A DNA stretch of 64,000 nt from Chlamydomonas sphaeroides (GCA_001662425.1 BDDC01000190.1:6197-70196); one strand, 5' to 3'; shown: positions 36,501 to 49,974, counted from the stretch's first letter. Notes: generated by a model from the letters alone, not told the origin. Numbers and translations are program-made.

Positions 36501-39500
36501 GGGGCGCAGGGCGGCGCCGGCGGGCGGGCAGGCGGGAGGGGCTGCGGGAATCAGGGCGCCTCCACTGTTCCGGGCTTGGCAAGGGCCACGACTCTCACGG
36601 CATCGGATGCGGTGTGTCGTCCGTCAAGCTGGCGCACGCTGCCTAACCATTACGTGGGTATGTCTGCCTTGCAGGCGGCGGCGCGGCGGCCAAGCGCTTT
36701 CGCGCACGCCCGGCGTACCCGCGTCGCCTGGTGACATGGGTGCTGGCACACCAGGTGCGGCCCCCTGACATGTTTGGGGGCCAGGCGGCATGCTGGACCG
36801 CTGCCCGCAACCGGGCATGTCGCCTTGCTCCTCCGTGTACCCCATCCCATCTAGACCCTTCTGTTGCCATGCCCATGCTTGGCGTCCCGTGGGTCATGAT
36901 GCAGGTCCGCACGGGCTCATGTCGCCCATGCACGACGACCTGCACGCGGTGGGCGGCGAGGCGGACGGCGAGGCCAACGAGGACGGCCACCCGGAGCTGG
37001 TAGCGGAGGAGGAGTACTACATGGCAGAGCTGGCGGCGCACACGTGAGGCCAGGCCGTGAACTCGGCTATGCTATGCTTTGGGTCCTGGATCCTGGATTG
37101 GAGAGCTGGGTTGGATCGATGGTTGTGGGTTGCTGGCGAAACCGGCGCCGGCACACTATGGGCATGACGCGTTGCGGCCCGCCCGCGCAGACTGAACCAG
37201 GAGAAGATGAAGAAGGAGGTGGCGCTGCTGCAGCGGCAGCTGGACGCCAAGGAGCGCAAGATGGTGCAGCTCATGACGGACACCGGCAACGCACCCGCGC
37301 TTAAGCAGCAGTACGACCGCGTGCTGCAGGAGCTGGAGAAGCAGCGCGACAAGCTGCTGCAGGAGCGCAAGACGCTGTCCGAGGTGCGCCCAAGCGTTGC
37401 ACAGGCGCAGCAGCCTGGCGCTAGGGGCCTGGCTGGAGTTTGGGCAAGGTCCCTGGGCTGGAGTTGCTTTTGCGGCGCCAGCATTCATGAGTGCAGCGGA
37501 AGCGGTCGTCACGGCGGCCCGCTTGTGTCCGCCTTGCGTTGTGGCCTGGCTGCAGAAGCTGGCGGCTGTGTCAGCGGCCAACGAGGAGGAGCGCAAGCGC
37601 ATCGAGACTAACTACCGCGAGCGCATCAAGTCCTATGACGAGAAGCTCAAGGAGGTGCGGCCGCTGCGCAGCCGCGGTGTGCTGCCCCAAATGGCACATC
37701 ATCTCGACTGCCCTACTTCCTACTGCTTGCCAAGGGCCCCCGATCTACATCCCAGGCACATGCTGCGCCCATGCCTTGATGCCCCCCATGCCACTGCTGT
37801 TGTGTCCTGGTCCCGTGCAGCTGCGGCACAAGGAGCGCGAGTTCGTGCAGATGCAGAAGCTCAAGCAGCGCACCGAGGAGGCGCACCACCGCCTGGCGGC
37901 CGACATCACGCGCATCAAGCAGCAGAAGGTGGGCCGCGGCTGGACCCGATGCGACAAGGGTGGCGTCCCCCACGCCGGGTGGAAGGACTTGATGGTACCA
38001 GTCGCACCCATGCCACCGACAATGTTGCCCCGCTTCGCCGCTGTACAACCCGCCTAAGCTTGCCTTCGCATGCGTGCCTTCGTGTCCCCGACGGAGCAGG
38101 TCGCGCTGCAGCGGCAGCTGGAGTCTAATGCCAAGCAGTTCCAGGCGTGGCGCGCGGACCGCGAGAAGGAGCTGTCGCAGTTGCGGCGGCAGACCCGCAA
38201 GGACAAGGCCACCATCCAGCAGCTGGAGGCCATGCAGGTGCGTATGGTGGGGCTGGCTCCGCACAGCTGACGCCGAGGGCAAGGCCCAGCATGCGGCACG
38301 CACGGGGCTGGAATGAGACTTGATTCACGAGTTTGCAGTGGAATGAAGTAAGGTACCTGCAGTGGACGCGATGCTACGTTCCCGACCCTCCTCGCAGGCC
38401 AAGAAGGATGCCGTGCTGCAGCGGAAGATCACGGACGCCACCAACGCACGAAAGCGCATCAAGGTGCGCTGTGGGGCGGGGCATGGGCCTCGGCTGGCTT
38501 GGCAGAGGCAGTACGACGGCCATGGCCATGGCTCGCGCCCCGCTGGCTGGGGCCTGAATGCGTCGCCCTCCGTTCGTTTGCCGCATCCAGGAGCTGGAGG
38601 ATGCCAGGGCCAAGGAGGCCCGCGCCAACACGAATGCAAACCATTCGGCCGCGGCAGGCAGGGACGGGATAGACATCCAGGCCAACGGCCAGGTGCGTTC
38701 AGCGCCTTAGCTTGTGTGCGCGCCAGTGACCGCGGGAATGCTGCCCTCGCCGTCGCCTGGCGTGTGAACATCCCATTAAGTGTTTGGCATCAGCTTCACC
38801 GCCGCCCTAGACTCATGCCATGGGCAGGTGGTGCTGGGTGCCCTGGAGTGTCGCCGTGGCATAGGTGTGGCCTAAGCAGTGATGCGCCCTGGCGCCGCGC
38901 GCAGGGCACCTCGCTGCGCACCGAGGAGGAGCGCAAGGTCTGGCTAGCCAGGGAGGTGGACCTGTGTGGCATGTCGTACGACTTCCGGAAGGTCGTCGAG
39001 GGCGAGCTGGCGCAGCGCGGCGAGGCAGCCCGCAAGCTGCAGGTGCGCCAACTCACACCGACCCGCGCCACGCTCGGAGCGCCCTCCGCCGTCCGTGACC
39101 GCGTACTGCGCCTGGCCGTCTCGGCCTCGGCACGCTCCCCTACCTCCATTGGCAAGCCGGGCTTGCCCTGCCCGCAACCTGCCCTGCCCGCGCCTACCCT
39201 CGCCCGCCTGCAGGAGCTGGAGAAGCGGCTGTCCCTGCTCGACCAGCTGCAGCCCGTGAGCCCACTGCTGGCGGCCAGCGCCTCCGTCATGCCGCTCAGC
39301 CCCGCCGTCGCGGCCGCCGCCGCCGCGGCCGCGGGCACGCCCGGCGTGGGCGCGCTGTTGTCGGCGCCCGACGCGCGCGAGAAGCTGCTGGCCCGCCGCC
39401 AGCAGCTGCAGGAGGAGCTGGCGCTGCACAACCAGCAGATCGACGAGATGAACGCTGCGCACGAGCGGCAGAAGGCGCAGGAGATGAACCGCGGCGGCGG

Positions 39501-42500
39501 CGCGATGGACGCGCGGCGCTGGGCCGGGGTGCGCAGCGTGGCCGAGGCTCGCGAGCTGCTGCGCGACCTGTTCGTCATCGCGGTCAACGCAAAGTAAGAC
39601 AGGCTGGGACGCGCGCCGTCGCGGGCCGCCTGTGCCACACCTGTCTTCTCTTACAACCGAACCAGTGGAGCGTTGCGCTCTATGCATCCAGTGGTGTGTG
39701 CCTTGCGAGGAGGGCCGGATGTCGGGGTCACCTGCGTTTCAATCGGACAGGGCGTGAGCTGCTGCTGCCGTGCCGCGCTGCTGCTGCTCATCGCCTCGCA
39801 GGGCCGGCATCAACGACCTCATGATCGAGGGCACCATGATGAGCGAGGACAACGAGGTGCTGCGCGTGCAGCTGGAAGGCAGCCAGAAGAAGGTGTCGCA
39901 GTACCGCAAGCTGGCGGCCGCGCTGCAGGCGGCCGCGGCGCACGCGGTGGCGGCGCCGCAGCACGGCCACCTGTCCACGCAGGACGAGACCGACAAGCAG
40001 GCGAGGCCTGGGCCGGGCTGGGGGCATGGGCTGGCTGCGAGGCCAAGGGGGCTAGGGGCAAACCCGCAGGGACTGCAGCCATGGCCGCGCGCCTGGGCTG
40101 GTGCGGAGTTCTTTCCACGGCATGGCGGGGCCGCCTCACCCGCCCGACCGCGTGCACGACCCAGAGCCTGCCGTTCCAGGGGCTCCTTGGGTCTGAACAC
40201 GGCATGCTTGGCCGCCTCGATGCTGTGCGCCTACCCCTGCAGGTGGACGCGGTGCTGGAGGAGCTGCACGTGGTCACCCGCCACAACACGCCCGCCACCG
40301 TGCCGCCGCCCATCAGCGTGCGCCTGGCGGCGGCGGCGGCGGCTCTGCAGCCCGTGGCGGAGGCGGAGCCGACGCCGGGTCGCTGCGCTGGCACGCCCAT
40401 GGACGTGGGCACACCCATGGATGCCGACACGGACATGGCGGACATGGACGTGGACTCGGAGCAGCCGGGGACGCCCGACACGCCGGACGGTTCGCGGGGC
40501 GGCGCGGCCGTGGCGCCCAAGGTGGGGTTGGTTGGGAACGAGGGCTGGCACGCTGGCTGAAGACGTCTAGCCACGTTGAACTGACATGGCTCTCCGTGTC
40601 GTGGCCAAACAAGGTCGGGTGGGATATACCGAGGTTCGGGTGGGAGGCGAAGGCGCTTGCTTCTGGCTCCCGCGCGGCTAGACCAGAGCGCAGGTCTCGA
40701 CTCCATGGCCTTCGTAGCCTTCAGTCACGCGCACCCCGGGGGTTCTGTGCTGCCCACGCAGGCGCTCGAATTTTTGTCGCCCATCCCCTCCGCCGCGCGT
40801 GCGCGGCACGTAAGCGACTCCGTACACACAAGCTCATCGCAGCGTTACTCTCCCAACCATGACGACGACGACGACGACGGGTCCGACATGGAGCAGGACG
40901 ATGACGATCTGGTGAGCGCAGCGAAGGTCCAGGGCGCGGTGTTGGGTAGCGTCTGCAAGTTCCACATGCAAGAGGTCGTCTCGGCTGCATGGATCACATG
41001 GATCGTGAGGCTCAGGCGGGCTCGCAGCGGCTTACACCAGCGTGGCCGCATGGGCCGGGCCACCAGGTACTCCACCGGTCTGAGGACGGGGCGGAGGACG
41101 ACGACGAGGAGGAGGATGCCGCGGAAGACTCGGAGGAGGAGGAAGACGATGACGACGACGACGCGGACGATGGTGAGGGCGACGCGCACGCCAATTGTTG
41201 CCTCCCATGTCTCCTCACTGCGGCAGCATAGGTCTTGCCGTTGTGCGCAAGGAAACGCGCACGATGCCCATCTGCCGTGCTGCAATGCATCAACGGTCGC
41301 GCCCCAAACCGCCTCCTCGCCCCTCTGCCAGACTGGGACCCCAGCCACGCCACACCCGCGCCGCGCGGCCGGCTCGGCCGCGGCACGCGCCGCTCCTCAT
41401 CCCTGCCCGCACACAGCTCACGCAGCGGCGGCGGGGCCGCGGCAGCTGCCGACGGCAGCGCCGGTGGAGGCCGCCGCCGCTCGTCGCGGCGCAGCGGCGC
41501 CGACGGGGGCTCGGCCGCCGCCGACGCGGTGGCTGACTACGAGGGGCCGGTCCTGGATGACATCAACATCAAGCGGTTGGTGGGCGGCGTCAAGACGCGC
41601 TTCACCAAGCTGACCGTGGCCGTGCTTAAGGTGGGTGCGGTGGCACGGACCGCAGGGGTGCTGTTTGCCCCGCCTGCAGACAAAGCGCGCTCGCCCATGG
41701 CCGCGGCCTGGCAGGCGTACGCCCGATGCTGGGCTATCCACTAGCTAGCACAGCGCAACAACCCTGTGAACCATGCCGCGGCCATCAAGTTGCGGGCAGG
41801 CCTTGACTGCCAGCGAAACCCTATGCTGGCCCGCCTCGTGCCGCACCTCAGGGCGCGCTGAAGGGCCAGCTCATCAACGGCCAGCCCTGGCACGCGGGCT
41901 CCAAGAACCGGGCCGCCCTCATCGCGGACTACCGCCGTCTCATGGGCCTGCCGGACGTGCCGCCGCCGGGGTCGCGCGGCTCCTCGGTGGCGCCGCCGCC
42001 CGTGGAGGACCCGCCCGTGGGCCGCCGGGGCAACGCCCTGCGCCGCAGCGGCAGCCGCAACGGCAGCAGTGGCGGCGGCGTGGAGATCAGCGTCGGCGGT
42101 GCGGGCGTGTACCCCGTGCGCCTGCCGCCGCCGCCGATCTACGACAGCGGCGAGGTGCGGTGCGATGCTGGGTTGCTGGGTGCTAAGCGTCCGGGGCGAA
42201 TGATCGTGTGCTGTGACCTGTCAGGCCCGCGGCGGTTGCGATGCCACCTCCTTGAAAACTCGCTACGTCTCTCCAGCTCCATCGCATCACTCACGCCCAC
42301 CATCTAGCCGCATGCCCCCACCCAACCCTTAACCCCCTGGTGAACAACATGCGCACCCCACGCCCTCTTCAACCCGCAGGGCTTCAGCTTCTCCCCGCAC
42401 GCCCGCAGCCCCGGTGGCCCGGGCACCGGCGGTGGCTCCGGCGGCGGTGCCGGCACCTCCACGGCGAGCCCCTCGCCGCCGCACTCGATGCGCCGCTCGC

Positions 42501-43641
42501 TGAACGCCTCCGCCAACCCCTCGGCGCTGGGGCCCTGGGCCCGCGCCTCCTTGCTGGCGCAAAACCACTCGGCCCGGCAGCCCACCAACTGGGCCTCCTC
42601 GCTCCGCTCTTCGGTCACCCTGCCGGTCGGCTCAGAAGCTGGCGCCGCCGCCGGCCCCGCGCCGGCGGCCGAGCCCAGCCTGCAGCGCGTGGGCTCCGGC
42701 TCGGGCGGCGGCGGCGGCGGCTCGCAGCGCGCCGGCTCCACCGCCTCGCCCAACGCCGCCGCCTGCGCGCGAGAGAGCGCGCGCCGCAGCGCGGTCTGGG
42801 GCGCGTCGCTCACCGCCGTCGCGGCGGCGAGCGCCGGCGGCGCGTCGCCGGTCGCCGACGGGTCCTCGCGGGAGCCGATGGACTACCGCAGCGCCATCCT
42901 GACGGCGCCGCAGCTCAGCTCCAGCCCGCGGCTGCAGCGGCCGCCGCTGCACGCGTCCAGCAGCCCGCGCAACAGCCTGGGCACTCCGCCCCATTTGCCG
43001 CGGCCCGGCAGCGGCCTGAAGCCAGCCGGCGGCAGCGGCCTGTCGACGTCGGGCACCTGGTCAGGCTCGCCCGGCCTGCGCGGCAGCGGCGCCGGCGGCG
43101 GCGAGAACATGCAGCCGATGGGCAACGGCGCCGCCGGTACGCCGCGCGGCGTGACGCCGGCCGGCGGCGCGACGCCCGGCAGCGGCAAGGGCACGCCGCT
43201 GACCAACATGTACAAGGAGAAGGCGGCGGCGGCGCGGGAGCGCGCCGCTGCGCTGCGGGTCAGCATGCAACGCAATTGGGAGCAGGCCGAGCCGGCGGCG
43301 GCGCGTGCCAGCGGCGGCACGCAGGTCGGTGGCTGCGTGGAGCGGCTGGTGGCGTCGTCGACGCTGGCGGGCGCTACGGGCGCTTTGACGAACAGCTTAG
43401 ACGGTGAGGACAAGGGGTGGGGCGCGAGTTCGGTTGTGTGGCGCGTGCCTAGCAGCTTGGGGTGGGGCAGGGTGGGGTGTGTAGGGCCTTGTCGTCACCC
43501 CGCTTGTGTGTGCCCCATTGTGCCGCCTACCCCGCAGTTCACAAGGCAGGGTTTGGGTTACGGGACAGCGCCGGCTCGGCGGCAGCGGCGGCGGCAGCAG
43601 CAGCGGCGGCGGCGGCGGCCAAGAAGGCCATCTGGCGGTGA
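33515..43641 (+). CDS. Kinesin-4 family motor protein (27 exons)
   Basis: Plus-end-type microtubule motor by family; kinesin-4 members act in spindle midzone, cell-wall or ciliary transport, and which applies here cannot be told. Motor residues about 10-378: P-loop GQTGSGKT (88-95), switch I NNRSSRSH (204-211), switch II DLAGSE (275-280), neck ending RNKPVVNRDP, the kinesin-4 signature. An acidic insert (about 222-264) enlarges loop 10. The stalk (exons 8-20) is coiled coil, followed by acidic and Ser/Gly/Pro-rich tail. Exons: 33515-33634, 33721-33757, 33934-34202, 34389-34692, 34961-35095, 35232-35359, 35488-35576, 35807-36083, 36215-36492, 36675-36730, 36905-37043, 37191-37383, 37556-37654, 37821-37928, 38100-38237, 38398-38463, 38591-38692, 38905-39042, 39214-39593, 39802-40000, 40243-40521, 40762-40911, 41067-41172, 41332-41630, 41852-42154, 42380-43403, 43538-43641. 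Total 1839 residues. Introns 1 and 20 appear GC-AG. Exons 20-24 boundaries are less sure because the tail is not conserved. Confidence 0.9.
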
Positions 43642-44457
43642 TGCGGCAACGAAAGGGGCAGCGGGCGAAGGGGGCAGCCGAGCGCGGCGGCGGCCTCCGA
43701 AGGCCGACGCTGCCTGGGGAGGGAGCGGCGGGGCCAATGTGGCAAGGGGATCGCAGGGAGGCAGCGGACGACGGTGCCTGCAGGTGGTAGATGTAGACAC
43801 GGAAATGAAGGGCAGTGAGCTCATGGGAGATGGGCAGCGTAGGTAGGTGTGCGCTACAGTACGTTACCGGTATACTGCGCGGCGTAGGTTGCCGCGGCGC
43901 TATGTACAGAGGCAGCTAAGTGATCGGCGGGGCTGGGGCTCGAGGCCTGGAGGCAACGCGCGTGATTTGATGCGCCATCATCAGAGCGCAGACCGCCAGG
44001 GGCGGTGCGGCGTCGTGTGGAGTGGGCACGCGGGGGGAGGACGCCAGCGGGTGCCCACGACGGAGTAGGCCCTGTGTGTGCGCTATGCTTTGTGAACCTA
44101 TGGAGGCTCCTGTGCAGTGACTGACGCGCTCGGGAGGGCGGAGGGAAGTCGGATCCGTAATTTTGTACAGAGGGTCACGGGGGCGCATGCCCGAAGGGTC
44201 CAAGCGAGCACGGGCGTCGGGCACACGGTCGGAGTCGGGCAAGTGGGGCACATTGCAGTACCCCCAGGAGCTCCAGGAACAGCCATTGTGCACAGGCCAG
44301 AACCCTAGTTGAGTAAACTGATCAAGCATTTCACGAGCTGCGCATGGGTGCATGGCTCGCCCCCAAAAGAGGCCACCCAGACCAGACGCAAACAGTCGAT
44401 CATTTTGCGGTTGTCGCCGGGGCTATTTAAGGAATACACATCTCAACGCACGCCAAA
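43642..44457. other. Spacer between the kinesin and the ankyrin/F-box-like gene
   Basis: No gene seen. The last 35 bp contain the TATTTAA box; no TGTAA was found after the kinesin stop. Confidence 0.65.
44424..44430 (+). promoter_or_regulatory. TATA box candidate TATTTAA
   Basis: An isolated TATTTAA in GC-rich DNA, 28 bp before the ATG at 44458. The spacing would allow only a very short 5' leader. Confidence 0.45.
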
Positions 44458-46730
44458 ATGGATGAAACTGCGCGCCAAATTGCTGATGAGCTGGACCCAG
44501 CTATCTGGCAGCTTCCCATGGCGCTCGTGCTGTTCATGATCGAGTGCCTTGAACCTAACGAGCAGGCGGCCACAGGTCGACTTGTCTCGCGCGAAGCAGC
44601 ATCGCACTTGGCATCGCTAGGCCACACGGCCATCAGGCTCTCGGAGCCGGTGCCTACACATGCTTTTGCTGCCAAATGGGGTGCTCCCGGCGCCGCGCTG
44701 CCGCTGCCGCTCTGGCAGCGGCGCCGGCTGGTTGCGCTAACATCGGCCGCGGGCGTGCACAGCAACCTGGCACTAGCGGCCAATACCGCCTGCTGCGACC
44801 TCAACATGTCCGGAGCTGTTCGAATGGCGGCGGCCGCAGGCCAGCTGGAGTCGTGCCGATGACTGGCGACAGCCGGCTGCGACTTGTCGAATTGCCTCGA
44901 AACAGCCGCTCGGAACGGCCACCAGCACATTTGCGCCTGGCTGCTGCTCGAATACGGCGCGCGCTGGACCGCAAACACCGCGGCCGCGGCCGTCGCTGGC
45001 GGCCACACCGCGCTCGCGACCTGGCTGCTGGCGCACCGCCCCGGCGGCCCCGCCGAGCTGTCGTTGGCGGAGCAGACGCAGCTACTGCAGGGCTCGGCCG
45101 AGGGCCTCGACCTAGCTGCGCTGCGCGCTTTCGCCTCTGAGCACCGCATCGACTTCGAGGCCGTCGGCCGGCAGGGCCCATGGGAGCTCCGCGGCGTCTT
45201 CGCATGGGCCGCGGCAAGCCGCACGCTCGACTGGGCGGCCAAGACGCAGTGGCTCGAGGCCGAGCTGCGCGCCGCGCCCGCCGACGCCAGCTTCGCGACA
45301 TGCAGCTGCGTTGCGGGCTGCTGCGGCGCCGACGCACCAGCGCGGCTGGCGTGGCTGCGGGCGCGGGGCTACTGCATCAACGTCAGCAACGCTGCCGCGG
45401 TAGGTAGGGGGGTCGGTGCTCCTCAGTTGCCGGCCGTCCTGCAATGATCCGGCCTCACTTCGCTTACCGCGAAGGGCGTTTGTGCCCACCCCTCCCTGCT
45501 GCCTTTTTATCGGCTCCAGCAGCTGTGTGCTCCACCCCCACCTGACGACAGCTCACCTGCCGCCGTATGCCTGCCGCAACCCCGGCAGGAGGCTGCCGAG
45601 GCAGGCAACACCGCGGTGCTGCAGGCGCTACTGTCGGAGGCCGCCAGCCAGGCAGCGGAAGCCGCTGCCGGTCCCGGTGCCGCTGCCGCTGCCGCCGCCG
45701 GCCCCGGTGACCAGGGGCAGCAAATTGACGAGGAGGACCAGGACATGGACCAGGGCCAGGACGATGACGGGGAGCCCCGGGGCTTGGACATGTTCGGCGA
45801 GGCCTGCACCGCGGCAGTGCGCTTCGGCCAGCTGCCGTCGCTGCAGCTGCTGCTGGAGCGCGGCGTCCGGCCCAACGCATGTGAGCTGTAGCTGGCGCTG
45901 GCGACCGCGCAGCAGCGCCGCAGCTGCGGCGAGGACCTGGCCGGCGTGCTGCGCGTGGCGCGCTGGATGGCGGCGGGGCTGCTGGGCCACAACGGCTGGG
46001 GCCTGCCGAGCGACGAGGGCGAGTTCGGGCTGGCAGCGGAGGGCCTGGCGGCCATGGGCAATGTCGGCCTCATGACGGCGGCCGAGGAGGCGCTAGGGCT
46101 GGACGCTGACGCGGCGCCGAGGGGCGTGTGGCCCGGGGACGCCACCGAGGGCACGGCGGCGTCGGGCTGCGTGGAGGCGCTGGCGTGGGTTGTGGAGCAG
46201 CGCGGCGCTCGCTGGCCGCAGGTGAGCTGCCGTCCCCTCCTGGTCGCCCGCGGGTCACCGGCGCCGCCATCGGTCTATCTGGCCGCCGCGCTGGCGGCGG
46301 GCCTGCCTGCCTGCCTGCCTGGCATGCTCGGCAGCCGCTCTCCCTCCTACCGTGCCCATACCGGCATGTACGAGTGGCCACGGACCGCGCCAGCCAGGGA
46401 GGGCGGGCCCTTGCGAAGCGCCATAACATGCGTGCCGCTTGCGCCGCCTGCCCGCGTCAGAACCACATGCTGTGCTACGACGCGGCGGCTCGGCAGGGCG
46501 ACACGCTCATGATGACGGCGCTGGCGCAGCGCGGCTGCCCCTGGGGGCCCCCGGGCCACAGTTTTCCGCTGGGCCTGAACTGCTGCTGGCCGCTGGCGGC
46601 GCTGCGGGCCGTGGCGCAGCTGGGGCTGCCCGCGGACTGGGACGGGGCGGCCGGGTTCGTGTCGGGGCGGACTGATGCCCTGGCGGTGTGGGTGCGGGCG
46701 CAGGCGGCGGCCGCAGCGGGGCAGCTGTAG
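44458..46730 (+). pseudogene. Ankyrin/F-box-like family gene with two in-frame stops
   Basis: Resembles the large chlorophycean family with an N-terminal F-box-like stretch (IWQLPMALVLFMIECLEPNE, then LVSREAASHLASLGHTAIRLSEPVPTHAF split over neighbouring residues) followed by loose ankyrin-type repeats such as AARNGHQHICAWLLLEYGA and AAEAGNTAVLQALL. Family members are thought to be protein-interaction or ubiquitin-ligase adaptors. Exons: 44458-45399, 45589-46221, 46461-46730 (TAG), all phase 0, 615 codons. Two codons inside are stops: TGA at 44860-44862 (context SCR*LATAGC, where Trp is the usual residue, so TGG to TGA) and TAG at 45889-45891 (context ACEL*LALAT). Everything else, splice sites included, is intact. 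It is therefore a recent pseudogene, an allele, or carries two sequence errors. A TATTTAA box lies 28 bp before the ATG. Confidence 0.7.
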
Positions 46731-47347
46731 TTGTGTTTGGTGGTGCCTTGACACGTTACGATGTGACGGGGCTAGGCAGTGTGCGGGTTTTGCAACCAAT
46801 GAGAAAGTAATTGTCAGGCGAGACGGGGTTGCAATCATCTTTGCGGCGTGTTTTTTTGGAGGCGGCGGGAGTGCTGGGGTTGAGTACGCGTAAATAACGG
46901 ACACGGATGCGGGCGATGTCAACACCTGGAGGCACATGGTAGTTGGCGGTGGGAGCTCATGCGTAAGCCTGGTCTGAGCGTGTTGACCCTGTAGCAGCCT
47001 CGTCGGCATGCGCATCGGAAGGTACGTCCGGCCGGGGTACAGCCCTGTCGCGCGCCGACTTGCGCAGGACATAGAGTGCAACATCGCGAACGATAAGCGC
47101 GCGTCGGCGTGGAGCCTGTTGCGTGCGAAGGCCAATCGTCTCGGGCGGTCGCCCGCAGCTCGCCGTTGCGCGGTCGCGCCGGCAGCTGGCGCTTGCTGCA
47201 GCAATCGCGCAATCGCGCTATACGGCGCCCGTTACATACGTGCAACACAAGACATACGTTTGCTGTAGGACACAAGAACGAAACACACAACGCAAGGACT
47301 GTGACATAGATAACACTCACAACCGCATCCCTCACCAGCACATCGCG
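46731..47347. other. Spacer before the M11 gene
   Basis: No gene seen. The final 100 bp are AC-rich and AT-richer, consistent with a 5' UTR of the M11 gene. Confidence 0.6.
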
Positions 47348-49756
47348 ATGCATCCTCTCATTGTTCGACTGGTGATGCTTGTAGTTCTCATCTCTGCAGG
47401 GTGCCGACATGCCGCCGTGGCCATGCCCGACACCATCGAGGGTAAGCCCGGCCCGCGGCGCGTGCGCTGGCGTGCGTTGCGGCGAAGCGTGAGATTCGGC
47501 TTCCAATCGCGACATGGATGCGGCGGGGCCAACGTATAATATACGGGCCAATACGAAAACCAGTCCCCATAACCGTGCCGAATCCCACCCGCCGCGATGC
47601 GAACAGGCGAGCTGGATGTGCTGATTGCCGAGCACCAGCCGCTCATGTTTGTCCTGCGAGCCGACGATGCAGTGGTGCCCCTGGCGGCCAACGACAGCAC
47701 CGCCGAGGCGCTAATGGCCTTTTCCGGATACCGGGTCCGCGTGAGCCGGCCTGCCGGTGCCGCCGCCGCGGCGGCACCTCGCCGCCTCCTGCGCGACAGC
47801 GCCCCAGCGACGCCAACCTCACTACCCGCCAGCGACGCTGCCGACACGTTTTTTGTGGGAGCCTTCACGGTCCTGGGGCTTTCCGACGGCGCCGGTGGCA
47901 AGAGTCTCAGGTAGGGTGCTGACGTCGGGGCCGCCGGCCGCCGCCTGCCTCCGTCCTGCCAACCCAACGCTCAGCACCGCCCATGCGTGCTCTCCCTCCC
48001 CATCGCCCGCCAGACCGGCGACAATCCGCGCCAGCGCCACCGACGCCAGCGGCAGCCCACTCCCTGGCTCCGCCGGCGCCAACCCTCGCAACATGACCAC
48101 GGTCGTGTGGCTGCTGAGCTTCTGCGGGTACAAGCGGGCCATTGACGCCGACGCCTTTCGGCGCATGTGGAACAACCCCCGCCCCGACGGCAGCACGAAC
48201 CCTGGCAACGGCACCACGCCCACCCCCACCATGGAAGCCTACTGGGCCGCCTGCTCCAACGGCCACGCGCGCATGCCTCCTGAGCAGCAGATCATCGTGG
48301 AAGTGGACGTGAGTGGGGCGGGGCGACGCCGCGACGCGGTATGCACGGCATACGGCATCTGGCCGTTCGAGGTTGAAACTTATCTGACATATGATGCCCT
48401 TGGCCATCATGGCTGTGAGCGGCACCCCCGGATCTCATCCGGATCCCTTTGACAGCGATATCCGGTAGCGGCATCGCGCCAAGAAGGCTGATCTGGGACA
48501 GTAGAGCACAGGGAGCGACAACTGCCCCGCCCCCCTTTCCCCCCGCCCCTGCAGGTCCCCTGCTCCGCCCCCGGCCTGGGCGGCTCCTACAACAGCTCCG
48601 GCTCTTGCAGGTCGCAGGTGGGCGGCGGGCAGATGGCGGATGGCGTTAGGCAAGGCACGTGCCTACTCCTGCGTGCCTCTCCCCTTCACCCCACGACAGC
48701 ACCTCGTCAGCAAGCTGCTGCCCGCAACCCGCGACCGCGCATCCCACCCCTCCTGCCGTAGGAGCTGTACGGCTGGATGGCTCAGGCCGAGGCCTACGCG
48801 CGTGACGTGCTAGGCATGGGGTCCCTGCTAGCTAGCGTCAAGCGGCGCATCGCGGTGCTGCCCAAGGAGGTGGACGGCGCCTGCCCCTGGGCCGGTGAGC
48901 GCTCGCAGGGGCTGGGCGGCGCTGGGAGGTGTCCGTTCCGGCGGCACCGAATACCAATAGCGCATGTCTGCCAGCAGCGATGCTGACTGGGTCACCCGTC
49001 TGACCCGGGGTCTCACCTACGCACCCCCGCGCTTATGCAAATTATTCCGCGCAGGGCTGGCCCAGGTGGGGTGCCAGGGCACTCGGTGCAACGTGTGGAT
49101 CAACGGAGGTGCGCGGCTGCGCCTGGCCCCTCCGCGCCGCCGTCGTTTTTCGTCTGCCTCGCGCTGGCAGGGCCGCGTGGCCCTGCCGTGCCTGCGCGCC
49201 CCAGCCGCCGCCGCCGACCTGAGCATCTGCTGCCATGAAACAAGGTTGCCACCAACCCTGCCACCCAACCTGACCGACCCTCGGCCCCCACTGGCCCTCC
49301 CGCGGTCCCTCCTCCCCGCCCTGCTCCGCCCAGGCTCCGCCACCGACCTGAGCATCTACTTCCACGAGGTGGGCCACACGCTGGGCCTCATGCACGCGCG
49401 GCGCGACGGCAGCGAGGACGAGTACAGCGACTGGACCGACGCCATGGGCAAGTGAGTGCTGTGCCCTGCGCCGATGCCTGGGCACGGCAGGCGGGGCCAC
49501 ACGAGCAACGAAGCGGCCGATCGAGCGCGGTGCAAGCGCCGACTCGCAACAATGCCCGCGCTGCCTGCCTCCCTGCAGGGGCAACACGTGCTTCGCCGCG
49601 CCCAACGATTGGAAGCTGGGCTGGGCCTCGCCGCTGGGCCCCGGCGCCGCCACGCTCGACAGCTCCAGCATGGCCGCCGGCTCCTGGCTGTCGTACAGCC
49701 TGCCGTACGCACGGCGCAGCAGCGCCAGCCTCGTGCGCATCCTGCCAGGTCCGTGC

Positions 49757-49793
<37 letters not shown>

Positions 49794-49974
49794 CCATATA
49801 CCCTTACAGCAGCGGTGCCTTCTGCCTGTACGCTTAACCCGGTACATCAACTGCTGCCCCAGAACCCTACGGCACTGAGGTCCCACTGAAACGGAACCAC
49901 CGGCAGAACTCCCTGCACGGCGTCAGGCGCATGGCCCTCTGCAGACCAAGTCAAGCAATGCGAACGCCGCACCA

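Noticed and set aside
36215..43641. C-terminal Cys-rich DNA-binding domain of chromokinesin KIF4 type
   Set aside because: The tail shows no clustered Cys pattern; it is acidic and then Ser/Gly/Pro-rich.
44860..44862. TGA read as selenocysteine or reassigned codon
   Set aside because: Green algae do use selenocysteine, but the position expects Trp, a second in-frame stop (TAG) follows, and other genes here end normally in TGA and TAG.
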